Positions 16,901 to 25,854 are shown, counted from the stretch's first letter. The stretch: 64,000 bases of DNA from Taylorella equigenitalis ATCC 35865 (GCF_000276685.1 NC_018108.1:1426001-1490000), one strand, 5' to 3'. Numbers and translations: made by a program. The notes: a model not told the origin generated them from the letters alone.

Positions 16901-19522
16901 AAATACAAATTTGAAACAGCACCTAAAGAAATATCAATTCAAAACGCTTACGAGCATAATTTAAAAAATGTATCCGTAAAAATCCCACATAATAAATTTA
17001 CAGTTATCACAGGAGTTTCTGGATCAGGAAAATCAACTCTTGCATTTGATATTTTATTTAACGAGGGTCAAAGAAGATATTTAGAATCCCTAAATGCTTA
17101 CGCCCGTTCATATGTTAAACCTGCAGGAAAACCTGATGTAGATGCTATATACGGAATACCACCCACTGTAGCAATAGAACAGAGAACAAGTCGTGGTGGA
17201 AGAAAATCAACTGTAGGTACCATGACCGAAATTCACCATTTTTTACGACTTTTATATCAAAAACTTGGAACCCAATACTGCCCTTCATGTGACGTGCCTG
17301 TCGAAGCCTTTAGCACAGAACAAATTGAAGAAATGGTTTGGTCAAAATATAAAAATAAGAACATAACTTTTCTAGCTACATTAGTCTCCAAAAGAAAGGG
17401 CTACTACACAGATTTAGCTAAATGGGCAAAAAAATCAAGATTCGAAACTTTAAGAGTCGATGGTAAAGAAATTCCAGTACACCCATGGCCTAGACTAGAT
17501 AGATATATTGATCACACAATTGAACTTCCAGTATTTAGTGGAAAATTAAGTACAAAATCAATATTTTCGACTGCTTTGGAAACGGCCCTCCAGCATGGCA
17601 AAGGTGCTTTTAGTATTTTAGATAAGGACGGTGGGCAAAATTTCTATTCAACCAAAAGAGCTTGCCCTCTTTGCAATACCGCATTCCCCGAACCAGACCC
17701 TCGTATGTTTTCATATAACTCATCCCAAGGGTGGTGCCCTGATTGTATGGGCACAGGATTAATTAACGATATTGCATTTAATGAAATTGAGAACAACGAA
17801 TCCCTCGAATCCGATGCTATACAAAATGTAGATTATGATTATTTAGGAGTTTGCCGAAATTGCAATGGGGCTAGGCTCAATAGCATTGCCAGAGCATTTA
17901 AATGGAAAGAAAAATCGATTACGCAATTAAGCAAATTATCGATTGACAAAGCTTATGATTTTTTTACTGCAATAGACTTAGATAAACGTGAGCAAACCAT
18001 TGGACGTGACATATTAAGAGAAATAAATTCAAGATTGGAATTTATGAAATCCGTAGGTTTGGATTATCTGTCGCTCAACAGATCCGCACCTACTCTTTCT
18101 GGTGGTGAGGCTCAAAGGATACGACTTGCTGCTCAATTAGGGTCAAATTTGCAAGGTGTTTGTTATGTTTTAGATGAACCCACTATTGGTCTACATCCAA
18201 GAGACAACCGAGTGCTATTGAAATCACTAAAAAAACTTGAGTCTAATGGCAATACTCTAGTCGTCGTGGAACATGATGATGACACGATAAAATCCGCTGA
18301 ACATATTATCGATGTGGGACCTGGGGCAGGTGTGCGTGGAGGGAAAATCATTGCCCAAGGCACATATGATGAAATATTAAAAAATAAAAATTCAGTAACT
18401 GGACATTATTTAGCAAACCCACTAAAACATGATTTTTCTAGTCGCCTAGACTCTAAGTCACAAGCAGATATGCTTTCAATTGAAGGTGCGAACTTACACA
18501 ATATTCATGATATAGACCTACAGATTCCTGTTGGCTGTTTGACCGTTGTAACAGGAGTTTCTGGCTCTGGAAAATCGACACTTGCACGAGAAATTCTTTT
18601 AACGAATGTTAAAGAAGCTATTGCCAACATAAAAAATCCTAGAAACATTGAATGGAAAAATATTCATAAACTTGATGGATGGGAGAAACTAACAAGAGTT
18701 TTAGAAGTTGACCAAACGCCAATCGGTAAGACCCCTCGCTCTTGTCCTGCTACTTACGTTGGATTTTGGGATGAAATTCGAAAACTTTTTGCTCAATCTA
18801 CGGAAGCTAAAATGCGGGGATGGACGGCTTCACGTTTTTCCTTTAATACAGGCAAAGGGCGTTGCTTGATTTGTGAAGGTCAAGGTATGCGAACTGTTGA
18901 AATGAATTTTCTTCCCGACGTTAAGGTTCAATGTGAGGCTTGTAGTGGAATGAGATTTAATTCTGATACGCTTGCAGTTAAAGTGCGTGATAAAAGCATT
19001 GGCGATGTGCTTAAGATGGACATTGATGAGGCGATTCCTTTTTTTGAAAATCATCCAAAGATTTTGCGTCCGTTAATGCTTCTACAGGATGTGGGGCTTG
19101 GATACTTAACATTGGGGCAACCGTCACCTACTCTTTCAGGAGGGGAAGCTCAGCGAATCAAACTAGTTACTGAATTAGTTAAGGCACGCATGGATGAAGG
19201 CGTTACTAAAACTGGGAGAGCATCTGTACGTGCACATACATTGTACGTGCTAGATGAGCCGACGGTTGGTTTATCCATGGCTGATGTTGAGAAATTAATT
19301 ATTGTATTGCACCGACTTGTAGATAGCGGAAATACTGTGGTTGTGATTGAGCATAACTTAGATGTGATGGCAGAGGCTGATTGGATTGTCGATATGGGTC
19401 CCGAGGGAGGAGATCGTGGGGGTCGTGTAGTTTATAGTGGGACACCTTCCAAAATGCTAAAAACCAAAGGTCATACAGCCAAAGTTTTAAATGAACTTAA
19501 ATCACAATCCCGTGCTTCTTAA
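13952..19522 (+). CDS. uvrA: Tandem-duplicated (four-ATPase) UvrA-family excinuclease subunit A
   Basis: About 1856 residues, twice the normal UvrA length (about 940). It consists of two complete UvrA-like halves with four ABC ATPase modules. Walker A motifs (GVSGSGKSS/T) are near residues 32, 657, 1021 and 1535. LSGGE signatures are near 505, 849, 1381 and 1727, each followed by a Walker B DEP(S/T). Each half keeps CxxC zinc-module segments (CDHC/CETC and CPTC/CPDC in the first; CPLC/CPDC, CRNC and CLIC/CEAC in the second). Each half also keeps a segment where the UvrB-binding domain lies. I chose ATG 13952 (MTSKIQIFGAKQNHLKNL), which matches UvrA N termini; the frame is open further upstream into pdxA. 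Long UvrA paralogues of this kind occur in some Burkholderiales. Whether this is the only UvrA cannot be seen here. The 3' end overlaps tcdA by 26 nt. Confidence 0.92.
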   Translation: MTSKIQIFGAKQNHLKNLDVQINTGEITVITGVSGSGKSSLAFDTLYAEGQRKYVETFSPYARQFLDRMDKPQVERIEGILPAIAINQTNPVRNSRSSVGTMTELNDLIKLLYHHAGILHCRCCGRVVERFNAESILKNLSKNIRSNESKLVVTFAVKIPKNFTQDEIEQYLSHQGYGRIQREQSLEDDSGEKTLFVIQDRFKLARVAKSRVYEAIETASRFGHGKIYIFELFSSEDGTDYELVHPFSDQLRCDHCNISYSEVTPSHFSFNSPAGACETCRGFGRTMGIDYNLVIPDKTKSLAQGAIKPFQTATGNECQKELIKYASKAKVRTDIPFKDLSPTEQSWVINGDPDFAFTQKDWRTKWYGVAAFFKHLESKSYKVHVRVLLSKYRTYNTCHFCNGSRLKPDSTLWRIGEQKGTSIKNYDRFMPVEAKWSKKQLDDMPGLCIHDLMRLSIADLEKFFDTEKFEAPELKLVIDEIKVRVRYLNRVGLSYLSLDRQSRTLSGGEVQRINLTTALGTSLTNTLFVLDEPSIGLHPHDTNQIIDVMQGLKKSGNTLVVVEHDPQIMYCADRVLDMGPGPGERGGEIVFDGTPNELKNSNSLTGKYLANVLRVEAPKPMKVSKNTPRLVLSGARANNLKNLDVEFPLNRLVCITGVSGSGKSSLVQNVLFPALLEHFQKPNSSAGNFDSLLGAEMLSDVIMVDQSPIAKTTRSNPASHVGAYDAIRKIFAETDMAKERGYTSGTFSFNSGNGRCPTCQGTGYEYVEMQFLSDVYLKCPDCNGRRFKQEILENYVEHLGRKANIADVLEMTVNEALVFFKGMREVCSRLQPLVDVGLDYLALGQPVPTLSGGESQRLKLAGHLVKASNSKAKTKGIMFLFDEPTTGLHFHDISKLMGSFRKLLEAGHSIIIIEHNLDVIRASDWIIDLGPAGGIEGGHIVESGSPEDIKKNKKSLTGIALIDYEEATSAKYTNALFDKSKELKYKFETAPKEISIQNAYEHNLKNVSVKIPHNKFTVITGVSGSGKSTLAFDILFNEGQRRYLESLNAYARSYVKPAGKPDVDAIYGIPPTVAIEQRTSRGGRKSTVGTMTEIHHFLRLLYQKLGTQYCPSCDVPVEAFSTEQIEEMVWSKYKNKNITFLATLVSKRKGYYTDLAKWAKKSRFETLRVDGKEIPVHPWPRLDRYIDHTIELPVFSGKLSTKSIFSTALETALQHGKGAFSILDKDGGQNFYSTKRACPLCNTAFPEPDPRMFSYNSSQGWCPDCMGTGLINDIAFNEIENNESLESDAIQNVDYDYLGVCRNCNGARLNSIARAFKWKEKSITQLSKLSIDKAYDFFTAIDLDKREQTIGRDILREINSRLEFMKSVGLDYLSLNRSAPTLSGGEAQRIRLAAQLGSNLQGVCYVLDEPTIGLHPRDNRVLLKSLKKLESNGNTLVVVEHDDDTIKSAEHIIDVGPGAGVRGGKIIAQGTYDEILKNKNSVTGHYLANPLKHDFSSRLDSKSQADMLSIEGANLHNIHDIDLQIPVGCLTVVTGVSGSGKSTLAREILLTNVKEAIANIKNPRNIEWKNIHKLDGWEKLTRVLEVDQTPIGKTPRSCPATYVGFWDEIRKLFAQSTEAKMRGWTASRFSFNTGKGRCLICEGQGMRTVEMNFLPDVKVQCEACSGMRFNSDTLAVKVRDKSIGDVLKMDIDEAIPFFENHPKILRPLMLLQDVGLGYLTLGQPSPTLSGGEAQRIKLVTELVKARMDEGVTKTGRASVRAHTLYVLDEPTVGLSMADVEKLIIVLHRLVDSGNTVVVIEHNLDVMAEADWIVDMGPEGGDRGGRVVYSGTPSKMLKTKGHTAKVLNELKSQSRAS

Positions 19523-20285
19523 TTATAATTTCTAAGGCAATCTGGGCAAGTGCAAACCCCATAGTTCCCGTTATAGAAACTAATGATCCGTAACCAGCAC
19601 ATGAAAGACCCTGAGGGGAATTGCGATTTGCCCATAGGCTAGGCATCATCGCTTTTTGTCTAAACCAAACCGTTTGAAATCCCATGTTCTGATTACGATA
19701 GAATTCAGAGCTTGATGGAAAACCGTGTTCTTTTCTAAGAATATCTCTGACTCTTTTTAAGAGATTATCGTTCTGAACATGGGCTATATCACTGGTTTGT
19801 AGGGAGAACACATCTGTTTTACCGCCAGCACCGCCAGCCATTAGAAGCGGAATTTGTACCCTTTCACAGGCGAGGGCAATTGCAACCTTTACGCGAGCCT
19901 CGTCTATGCAATCGATAAAAATATCAGGCTTTTGGGTGGCAATGATTTCTTCTACATTTTGAGTGGTAAAAAAATCGTCAATTAAATTAAATTTACAATC
20001 AGGCTGAACTTCAAGCAATCGGTCTTTCAAAGCCTCTATCTTTGCCAACCCCAAAGTACTATCTAAAGCATGAACTTGTCTGTTTATATTTGATTCAGCT
20101 ATATGATCCATGTCGACCATAGTGATTTTGCCTACTCCAGAACGCACTAAAGATTCAACACACCATGATCCAACACCTCCCACTCCAGCTACAAGAACAT
20201 GGGAATTCTTAAAGGCTTTAATGCCTTCATTGCCATAAATTCTTTCTACGCTTGTTAACCTTCTTGGAGTCTGAAAATCCTGCAT
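19497..20285 (-). CDS. tcdA: tRNA threonylcarbamoyladenosine dehydratase TcdA (CsdL)
   Basis: E1-like enzyme that dehydrates t6A37 of tRNA to the cyclic form ct6A. The nucleotide-binding motif GVGGVGSWCVESLVRSG is near residue 35, followed by DMDHIAESNINRQ and DCIDEARVK, all typical of the ThiF/MoeB fold. Length 262 aa fits. It converges on and overlaps uvrA by 26 nt. The window also carries tsaC, which supplies the t6A precursor, so two steps of this modification are encoded here though not in one operon. Confidence 0.9.
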   Translation of the reverse strand: MQDFQTPRRLTSVERIYGNEGIKAFKNSHVLVAGVGGVGSWCVESLVRSGVGKITMVDMDHIAESNINRQVHALDSTLGLAKIEALKDRLLEVQPDCKFNLIDDFFTTQNVEEIIATQKPDIFIDCIDEARVKVAIALACERVQIPLLMAGGAGGKTDVFSLQTSDIAHVQNDNLLKRVRDILRKEHGFPSSSEFYRNQNMGFQTVWFRQKAMMPSLWANRNSPQGLSCAGYGSLVSITGTMGFALAQIALEIIIKKHGIVI

Positions 20286-20373
20286 ATTATTCCTAACTTA
20301 AGTGATTCTAAATTTTAACAACGAGAGTAGGTGCATGCATTAAAATTAGATGTTAGCTTAAGAGGATAATAAT

Positions 20374-21006
20374 ATGTCTATTGCAGATTTAAGGGAAAAT
20401 TACGATAAATTTAGTTTGGATGAAAGCGAAATCTCAGATAATCCCTTTGAGCAGTTTACAAAATGGTTTGAGGATGCGAAAAGTGAAGGTGGATTGGAAC
20501 CCAATGCAATGACGGTTTCAACAGTTAGTGCTCAGGGAGAACCAAGTGCAAGAGTTTGTTTGCTGAAAGGATTTAGTGAAGAAGGTTTTGTATTTTTTAC
20601 TAATTATTTATCGCGTAAAGGACACGAACTGTCACGTAATCCATATTGTTGCCTACTTTTCTTTTGGATGCATCAGCAGCGCCAAGTTAGGATAAATGGT
20701 ATGGTAGAGCAAATTAGTGAAACGGAGTCTACTCAATACTTTGAATCAAGACCACATGGATCCAAAATTGGTGCATGGGCTTCGGAACAAAGTCAAGTCG
20801 TTACAAAAGAAACTCTACAAGAGCGGTTTGCTCAGTATGAAGACAAGTATCCAGATGTAGTACCTAAACCTCCGCATTGGGGTGGCTATCTTGTAGTACC
20901 GCATCAAATAGAATTTTGGCAGGGACGTCCTTCAAGACTTCACGATAGGATAACATTTGTTAGACAGGAAAATGGCACTTGGAAAATGTACCGATTAGCC
21001 CCTTAA
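20374..21006 (+). CDS. pdxH: Pyridoxine/pyridoxamine 5'-phosphate oxidase
   Basis: FMN-dependent last step of pyridoxal 5'-phosphate formation. Hallmarks are GFVFFTNYLSRKGHEL, the RQVRINGMVEQI strand, the SRPHGSKIGAWASEQS segment and the C-terminal FWQGRPSRLHDRI. 210 aa is standard. It is monocistronic and divergent from tcdA (88-bp spacer), with an AGAGGA ribosome binding site. Confidence 0.95.
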   Translation: MSIADLRENYDKFSLDESEISDNPFEQFTKWFEDAKSEGGLEPNAMTVSTVSAQGEPSARVCLLKGFSEEGFVFFTNYLSRKGHELSRNPYCCLLFFWMHQQRQVRINGMVEQISETESTQYFESRPHGSKIGAWASEQSQVVTKETLQERFAQYEDKYPDVVPKPPHWGGYLVVPHQIEFWQGRPSRLHDRITFVRQENGTWKMYRLAP

Positions 21007-21033
21007 AACCTCCTTTCTCACAAAATTTTCCCC

Positions 21034-21061
21034 AAAAAAAGGACCCGCAATCAAGCGGGTC
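21034..21061 (-). terminator. Intrinsic terminator of the cytochrome c peroxidase gene
   Basis: Stem GACCCGC (21042-21048) and GCGGGTC (21055-21061) with a 6-nt loop. On the minus strand it is followed by a run of seven T residues. It lies 25 nt past the peroxidase stop and may also stop pdxH transcripts from the other side. Confidence 0.82.
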
Positions 21062-21085
21062 ATAAGGGGGATTAATTCTTATTAA

Positions 21086-22228
21086 TTAGGCTTTAGGAGC
21101 TTCTACCTTTTTTTCTTCCATTTTAGGCTTTTCAACAGGCATAGTTGCTTTTCTATCATCACCCTGTGGAGCTACCATAGGTTTAGCATCCTCTTTTTTA
21201 TCTTCAGCTTTCGCCATTTCTGCCCATGGATTTGGACGAGGGGTAGCATCACTTGAAGGAGGAATGATTGGAAGTTTAAGGTCAGGCTGGTCACCAGTTA
21301 AAGTTTTTAAGAAAGCAACTATATTAGCGTTTTCTTCATCAGTGAATTTTTTACCTAACTGTAAACGACCCATAGTTTCTACAGCTTGTTTTAGAGTGTT
21401 AGCTGCACCATCGTGGAAGTACGGATAAGTTAATTCAACATTACGTAGAGTAGGAACTTTAAACATCATACGGTCAATATCTTGACCAGTAACACCTGCA
21501 CGACCAGCAGATGCATTATCTGTTACGTATACGTCAACTACACCCATTTTTTGGAATGTAGAACCGCCTACCGCAGCCCCGTTATGGCAAGCCACGCATC
21601 CTGCATCCCTGAAAGTCAAGTATCCTTGAAGTTCTTGATCAGTGATAGCATCTTCTTTACCAGATAACCACTGGTCAAAGCGAGAATTAGGAGTAACTAA
21701 TGTATCTTCAAAAGTAGCGATAGCTTTAGTAACTTGGTCGATATCTATTTTTTCTTTTCCGTAAACTTTTTTGAACTCTTCAACATATTGAGGAATAGAG
21801 TTTAAAAGACCAACAGCTAAATCGTGAGTGAATGCCATCTCCCCAGGGTTTGCAATCGGACCTCCAGCTTGCTCTTTTAAGTCTTTTGCACGACCATCCC
21901 AGAACTGAACAAAATTTAAAGTAGAGTTAAGAACTGTAGGAGCATTAATAGGTCCTTGCTGCCACTTATCGCCGATGGATGTCTGAAGGTTATCAGTACC
22001 GCCCATAGAAAGGTTATGACAAGAGTTACAGGAAATAAACCCTGAACGTGATAGACGTGGATCGAAATATAATTTTGCACCTAAATCTACTTCTGCTTGA
22101 TTTTCAACTTTAGCTGCTTTAATTGGTTCAATCAATTCATTATCTGGTTTGTATCTTTCGGCAGCAATTGCACTTGAAGCAAAAGCTGCGACCATACAGG
22201 TAACTAAAAGCTTAGACGCAAATTTCAT
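21086..22228 (-). CDS. ccp: Di-haem cytochrome c peroxidase (CcpA/MauG family)
   Basis: Periplasmic enzyme reducing hydrogen peroxide with electrons from cytochrome c. The signal peptide covers residues 1-22 (cut after SAIAA). Two haem-binding motifs are present: CNSCH (67-71) and CVACH (211-215). After the catalytic core, about 55 residues form a Pro/Lys/Glu-rich tail (from about residue 325) not needed for the family fold. This may be a flexible linker or membrane/partner contact. GGAGG precedes the ATG. Upstream lies a near-perfect FNR/ANR box at -41.5 from the predicted start site, which fits low-oxygen induction known for such peroxidases. Confidence 0.93.
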   Translation of the reverse strand: MKFASKLLVTCMVAAFASSAIAAERYKPDNELIEPIKAAKVENQAEVDLGAKLYFDPRLSRSGFISCNSCHNLSMGGTDNLQTSIGDKWQQGPINAPTVLNSTLNFVQFWDGRAKDLKEQAGGPIANPGEMAFTHDLAVGLLNSIPQYVEEFKKVYGKEKIDIDQVTKAIATFEDTLVTPNSRFDQWLSGKEDAITDQELQGYLTFRDAGCVACHNGAAVGGSTFQKMGVVDVYVTDNASAGRAGVTGQDIDRMMFKVPTLRNVELTYPYFHDGAANTLKQAVETMGRLQLGKKFTDEENANIVAFLKTLTGDQPDLKLPIIPPSSDATPRPNPWAEMAKAEDKKEDAKPMVAPQGDDRKATMPVEKPKMEEKKVEAPKA

Positions 22229-22263
22229 ATATCCTCCACTAAAATATTAGATGTTTACATCTG

Positions 22264-22305
22264 ATATTACACTTATTTCAGATTGTATATGTTGATATAA
22301 ATCAG
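22264..22305 (-). promoter_or_regulatory. FNR/ANR-type class II promoter of ccp
   Basis: TTGATATAAATCAG (22292-22305) matches the FNR consensus TTGAT-N4-ATCAA at nine of ten specified positions. On the minus strand a TAATAT -10 hexamer lies at 22264-22269, giving a predicted start near 22257. The box centre (22298.5) is then at -41.5, the classical class II activator position. No good -35 is present, as expected. Confidence 0.7.
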
Positions 22306-22315
22306 ATAAATGCGT

Positions 22316-23308
22316 TTATTTATAAGTGGCCAAGGCACGATTCATTCGGTCTCTGACAGCATCCCATTCTGCATCCAAAGGAAGCGATTCAAGAAGAATT
22401 AAATCCATATTTTGTGATTCAATTTTTCTAAGTGTTTCATATATTTTTGAGGCGTATTCTGTTGAAAGAGATGGTAGTTTGTAACAAATTACATCAATCT
22501 CATTGAGTATGTCGTAATGATTATTTGAGTGATATATGATTGCTACTTTTTTATGTTTTAAATGATTAATAAAATCTAAATTAGAGATATCATCTAAGGG
22601 ATAAATTGGAATTTTTGGTGCGTAATGGGACTTTAAACTACCAGATACAACAGGAGCCGAAATGTCCTTATCTTTAGGTTCTACGCCCAAAACTTTATAA
22701 ATATCTTTTTTTGTAATATGCCCTGGTCTTAGAATAACTGGTCCTATTTTTGGTCTTGATAGATCAAGAATCGTAGATTCTATGCCTACTTCAGAAGATC
22801 CCCCGTCTATAAAATAAATATTATCTGAGGGAAATTCATCTTTCACATGCTCGTTTTTTGTAGGTGAAACATGTCCAAATAGATTAGCCGACGGTGCAAC
22901 TATTCCTGCATTGTTTTTGAGTTTTGAAAATTCAAGCAAAACAGCCTGAGCAATTGGATGGTTAGGCGATCTAATAGCAACTGTACTCTGCCCACCAGTA
23001 ATATAATCTGGTACATTTTGACTTTTTGGAAGTACTAATGTGAGCGGACCTGGCCAAAACGCCTTAATTAATTTTTTCGCATCATCTGGAATCTCAGAAC
23101 ACCAGAAATTTAAATCTGCATCTTTGTGTACATGAACAATTAAGGGATGATTAGTCGGTCTGCCTTTAACCGAATATATTCTCTCTACTGCATCCTTATT
23201 CAAGGCATCAGCCCCAAGACCATAAACTGTTTCTGTTGGCAGTGCCACAAGCCCCCCATCTAATAAGTAAAGAGCAGCTTGCTTTATAGTAGTATCAGAA
23301 AATTGCAT
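22316..23308 (-). CDS. tsaC: L-threonylcarbamoyladenylate synthase (TsaC/Sua5 long form)
   Basis: Makes threonylcarbamoyl-AMP from threonine, bicarbonate and ATP for tRNA t6A37 synthesis. The YrdC domain is at the N terminus (ALPTETVYGLGADAL, residues about 19-33; KGRPTNHPLIVHV). A C-terminal Sua5 domain is joined by a linker near PVVSGSLKSHYAPK. At 330 aa it is the two-domain Sua5 type. Its ATG shares one base with the purK stop, making it the last gene of the tkt-to-tsaC operon. Confidence 0.92.
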   Translation of the reverse strand: MQFSDTTIKQAALYLLDGGLVALPTETVYGLGADALNKDAVERIYSVKGRPTNHPLIVHVHKDADLNFWCSEIPDDAKKLIKAFWPGPLTLVLPKSQNVPDYITGGQSTVAIRSPNHPIAQAVLLEFSKLKNNAGIVAPSANLFGHVSPTKNEHVKDEFPSDNIYFIDGGSSEVGIESTILDLSRPKIGPVILRPGHITKKDIYKVLGVEPKDKDISAPVVSGSLKSHYAPKIPIYPLDDISNLDFINHLKHKKVAIIYHSNNHYDILNEIDVICYKLPSLSTEYASKIYETLRKIESQNMDLILLESLPLDAEWDAVRDRMNRALATYK

Positions 23309-24465
23309 TAAAGTTTAAGTATTTCGGCTACTTTTTTAGCAGTTTCACGAACCTTATGAGAGTCTTTCAACATAATAGTTACGTGCCCCATTTTTCTACC
23401 TCGTCTTGCTTCTTTTTTACCGTAAAGATGCAAATTAACTCCTGGCAATGTCAAAATCTCCGCCCAAGATGGCTCAATTGGATAGCTCTCATCAGCTGAC
23501 TCCAAAAACCATGCATCACCCAATAAATTAAGCATAATTACAGGCTGAATCAATTGCGTATCTCCTAGAGGAAGATCAGCCAATATCCTAGCTTGCTGTT
23601 CAAACTGACTGCAAGTACAAGCCTCGATTGAAAAATGCCCACTATTATGAGGTCTAGGGGCAATTTCGTTTACGTATATACTTCCATCTTCAAGCCAAAA
23701 TAACTCTACGCACAAAACTCCAACATAATTTAATTTTTTGGCTATTTCTGTGGCAATGCCTCCCACCTCTTCTTTAATGCTATCTGAAAACGAATGCAGA
23801 CCAACCTCAGACATGTGCAATATGCCGTTTTTATGAGTATTTACTGAAATGGGGAATGTTTTTATATCCCCATATTTATTTCTAGCCAATACAATAGAAA
23901 GTTCCATCTTGAGATTTAGCTTTTTCTCAAGAACACAGGGTTTATGACCTAATTGCTCATAAGCCTTTTTAAGCTCATCCATATTAGTAACTTGAATCTG
24001 ACCTTTACCGTCATAACCCAAAGAGGCAATTTTTAAAATACCAGGAAACAAGTTAGAAAAGTCTATGGTTTCTAAATCCTCTGGGCTTTTTAAAGCCACA
24101 TAAGGAGCTAAGCCCAAGTCCAGGGATTTAACAAAGGATTTTTCCCTGATTCTATCTTGAACAATTTCTACAGCACTAGCACTTGGCGAAACCAAATCAA
24201 CAGTCTCGATGTTTGAGAGAAATTTTAGTGTTTCAGAGGGGACATTTTCAAATTCTGTGCTTATGTTGGAAGTTAAAGTAGCAAAATTTTCTAGGGATTC
24301 TTTGTCATCATATGGTGCAAAAATCTCATATTCAGCTATAGAGCCTGCTGGACTTTCTAATTCGGGACTGAACACAACAACTTCATATCCAAGCCTATGA
24401 GCTGCTTGGGTAAACATCCTACCAAGCTGACCACCACCCAAAATACCAAGACGTTTTACGTTCAT
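23308..24465 (-). CDS. purK: N5-carboxyaminoimidazole ribonucleotide synthase
   Basis: ATP-grasp enzyme carboxylating AIR with bicarbonate in de novo purine synthesis. N-terminal LGILGGGQLGRMFTQAA is the family signature. ATP-grasp elements (GYDGKGQ, EIAPRPHNSGHFSIEAC) are present. 385 aa is typical. It overlaps purE by 4 nt (ATGA) and tsaC by 1 nt, so all three are translationally coupled. Confidence 0.94.
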   Translation of the reverse strand: MNVKRLGILGGGQLGRMFTQAAHRLGYEVVVFSPELESPAGSIAEYEIFAPYDDKESLENFATLTSNISTEFENVPSETLKFLSNIETVDLVSPSASAVEIVQDRIREKSFVKSLDLGLAPYVALKSPEDLETIDFSNLFPGILKIASLGYDGKGQIQVTNMDELKKAYEQLGHKPCVLEKKLNLKMELSIVLARNKYGDIKTFPISVNTHKNGILHMSEVGLHSFSDSIKEEVGGIATEIAKKLNYVGVLCVELFWLEDGSIYVNEIAPRPHNSGHFSIEACTCSQFEQQARILADLPLGDTQLIQPVIMLNLLGDAWFLESADESYPIEPSWAEILTLPGVNLHLYGKKEARRGRKMGHVTIMLKDSHKVRETAKKVAEILKL

Positions 24466-24953
24466 AATGGAAGCTCCATAGATCGTGCTTTGGATGTTTG
24501 ATTATCCCTATACTTAATTAATTTATCTCTTAAGGAAGAATCAGTCATAGCCAAGTTGGCAATTGCATGTAAAGCAGCATTGATAGCACCAGACTCACCT
24601 ATAGCAAATGTACCAACAGGTATCCCCTTTGGCATCTGCACTATTGAAAGCAAGGAATCCTCGCCTTTTAAATATTTTGAAGGTACTGGCACTCCAAAAA
24701 CAGGTACTTCACTTAGAGCAGCCAACATTCCAGGTAAATGAGCAGCTCCGCCAGCCCCAGCAATTATTGCCCTAAAACCATTGTCATATGCTGTTGATCC
24801 AAATTCAGCCATATCATATGGCATACGATGGGCTGAAATTACCTTCGCCTCATAAGGGACTTCAAATTCACGCAATATATTGACCGCATTTTGCATGATA
24901 TCCCAATCACTATTGCTACCCATAATAACAGCGACTTTATAACTAGCACTCAT
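24462..24953 (-). CDS. purE: N5-carboxyaminoimidazole ribonucleotide mutase
   Basis: Class I PurE, converting N5-CAIR to CAIR after PurK. IMGSNSDWDIM and SAHRMPYDM near the N terminus form the active site, and GAGGAAHLPGMLAA follows. I start at ATG 24953 (MSASYKVAVIMG); a TTG two codons upstream is possible. It is 9 nt downstream of purC and overlaps purK by 4 nt. Confidence 0.94.
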   Translation of the reverse strand: MSASYKVAVIMGSNSDWDIMQNAVNILREFEVPYEAKVISAHRMPYDMAEFGSTAYDNGFRAIIAGAGGAAHLPGMLAALSEVPVFGVPVPSKYLKGEDSLLSIVQMPKGIPVGTFAIGESGAINAALHAIANLAMTDSSLRDKLIKYRDNQTSKARSMELPL

Positions 24954-24962
24954 AAACAACCC

Positions 24963-25853
24963 CTATAAATAAGGATTTTTACCAGTAAATCTATCAAGCA
25001 CTTCCTTATATTTAGCTGCAGTCTTTTGAATAACATCTTCAGGTAAACGAGGTGCAGGTGCTTTTTTATCCCAATCTTGTGATTCAAGCCAATCACGAAC
25101 AAATTGTTTGTCAAATGATGGAGGGTTTGTACCTTCTTTGTACTGGTCTGCAGGCCAAAAACGAGAAGAATCAGGTGTTAAAACTTCATCCATTAGATGT
25201 AAAGTGCCCTGGTCATCCAAACCAAATTCAAATTTTGTATCTGCAATAATTAAACCCTTAAGTTTTGCAATTTGACTTGCAGCTTTGTATAGATCAATAG
25301 AAGCCTCTCTAATATCTTCTGCTAAATTTTCCCCTATCAGTTTAGCCATATAATCAAACCCAATATTTTCATCGTGTTTACCAGGTTCCGCTTTTTCTGC
25401 AGGAGTAAAAATAGGTTCGTTTAGTTCTGAAGCTAACTCTAAACCCTTAGGTAGGTGTATGCCACAGATTGCACCATTTTCTTGGTAATCCTTCCATCCA
25501 GAACCAATAATATAACCTCTAACTACGGCCTCAACTAATATTGGTTTTAGCTTTTTAACAACCATGCCACGACCCGCAACTTGATCAATTTCATCCTTAG
25601 CTACAACCTCTTCTGGAAGTATGCCAGTAGCATGATTAGGCATGATTCCACCCAACTTTTCAAGCCAAAACTCTGTCAAAGATGTTAGTACCATACCCTT
25701 ATTTGGAATAGGATCATCAAGAACAACGTCAAAGGCAGAAATTCTATCAGTGGCAATAATAAGCAACTTATCATCATCCACTTGATACATATCTCTAACT
25801 TTGCCTCGGCTTACGAGCGGAAGGGACTTTATTGAAGATTCATACATTGCCAT
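24963..25853 (-). CDS. purC: Phosphoribosylaminoimidazole-succinocarboxamide synthase
   Basis: SAICAR synthetase: adds aspartate to CAIR with [31 protein letters not shown] at the N terminus is split here into SRGKVRDMY and TDRISAFDV as the recognisable blocks. [15 protein letters not shown] and DTKFEFGLD are further hallmarks. 296 aa is the long yeast/proteobacterial form. It starts 1 nt after the fba stop; a second ATG two codons in (MYESS) is an alternative start. The order purC-purE-purK runs without real spacers. Confidence 0.94.
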   Translation of the reverse strand: MAMYESSIKSLPLVSRGKVRDMYQVDDDKLLIIATDRISAFDVVLDDPIPNKGMVLTSLTEFWLEKLGGIMPNHATGILPEEVVAKDEIDQVAGRGMVVKKLKPILVEAVVRGYIIGSGWKDYQENGAICGIHLPKGLELASELNEPIFTPAEKAEPGKHDENIGFDYMAKLIGENLAEDIREASIDLYKAASQIAKLKGLIIADTKFEFGLDDQGTLHLMDEVLTPDSSRFWPADQYKEGTNPPSFDKQFVRDWLESQDWDKKAPAPRLPEDVIQKTAAKYKEVLDRFTGKNPYL

Positions 25854-25854
25854 A

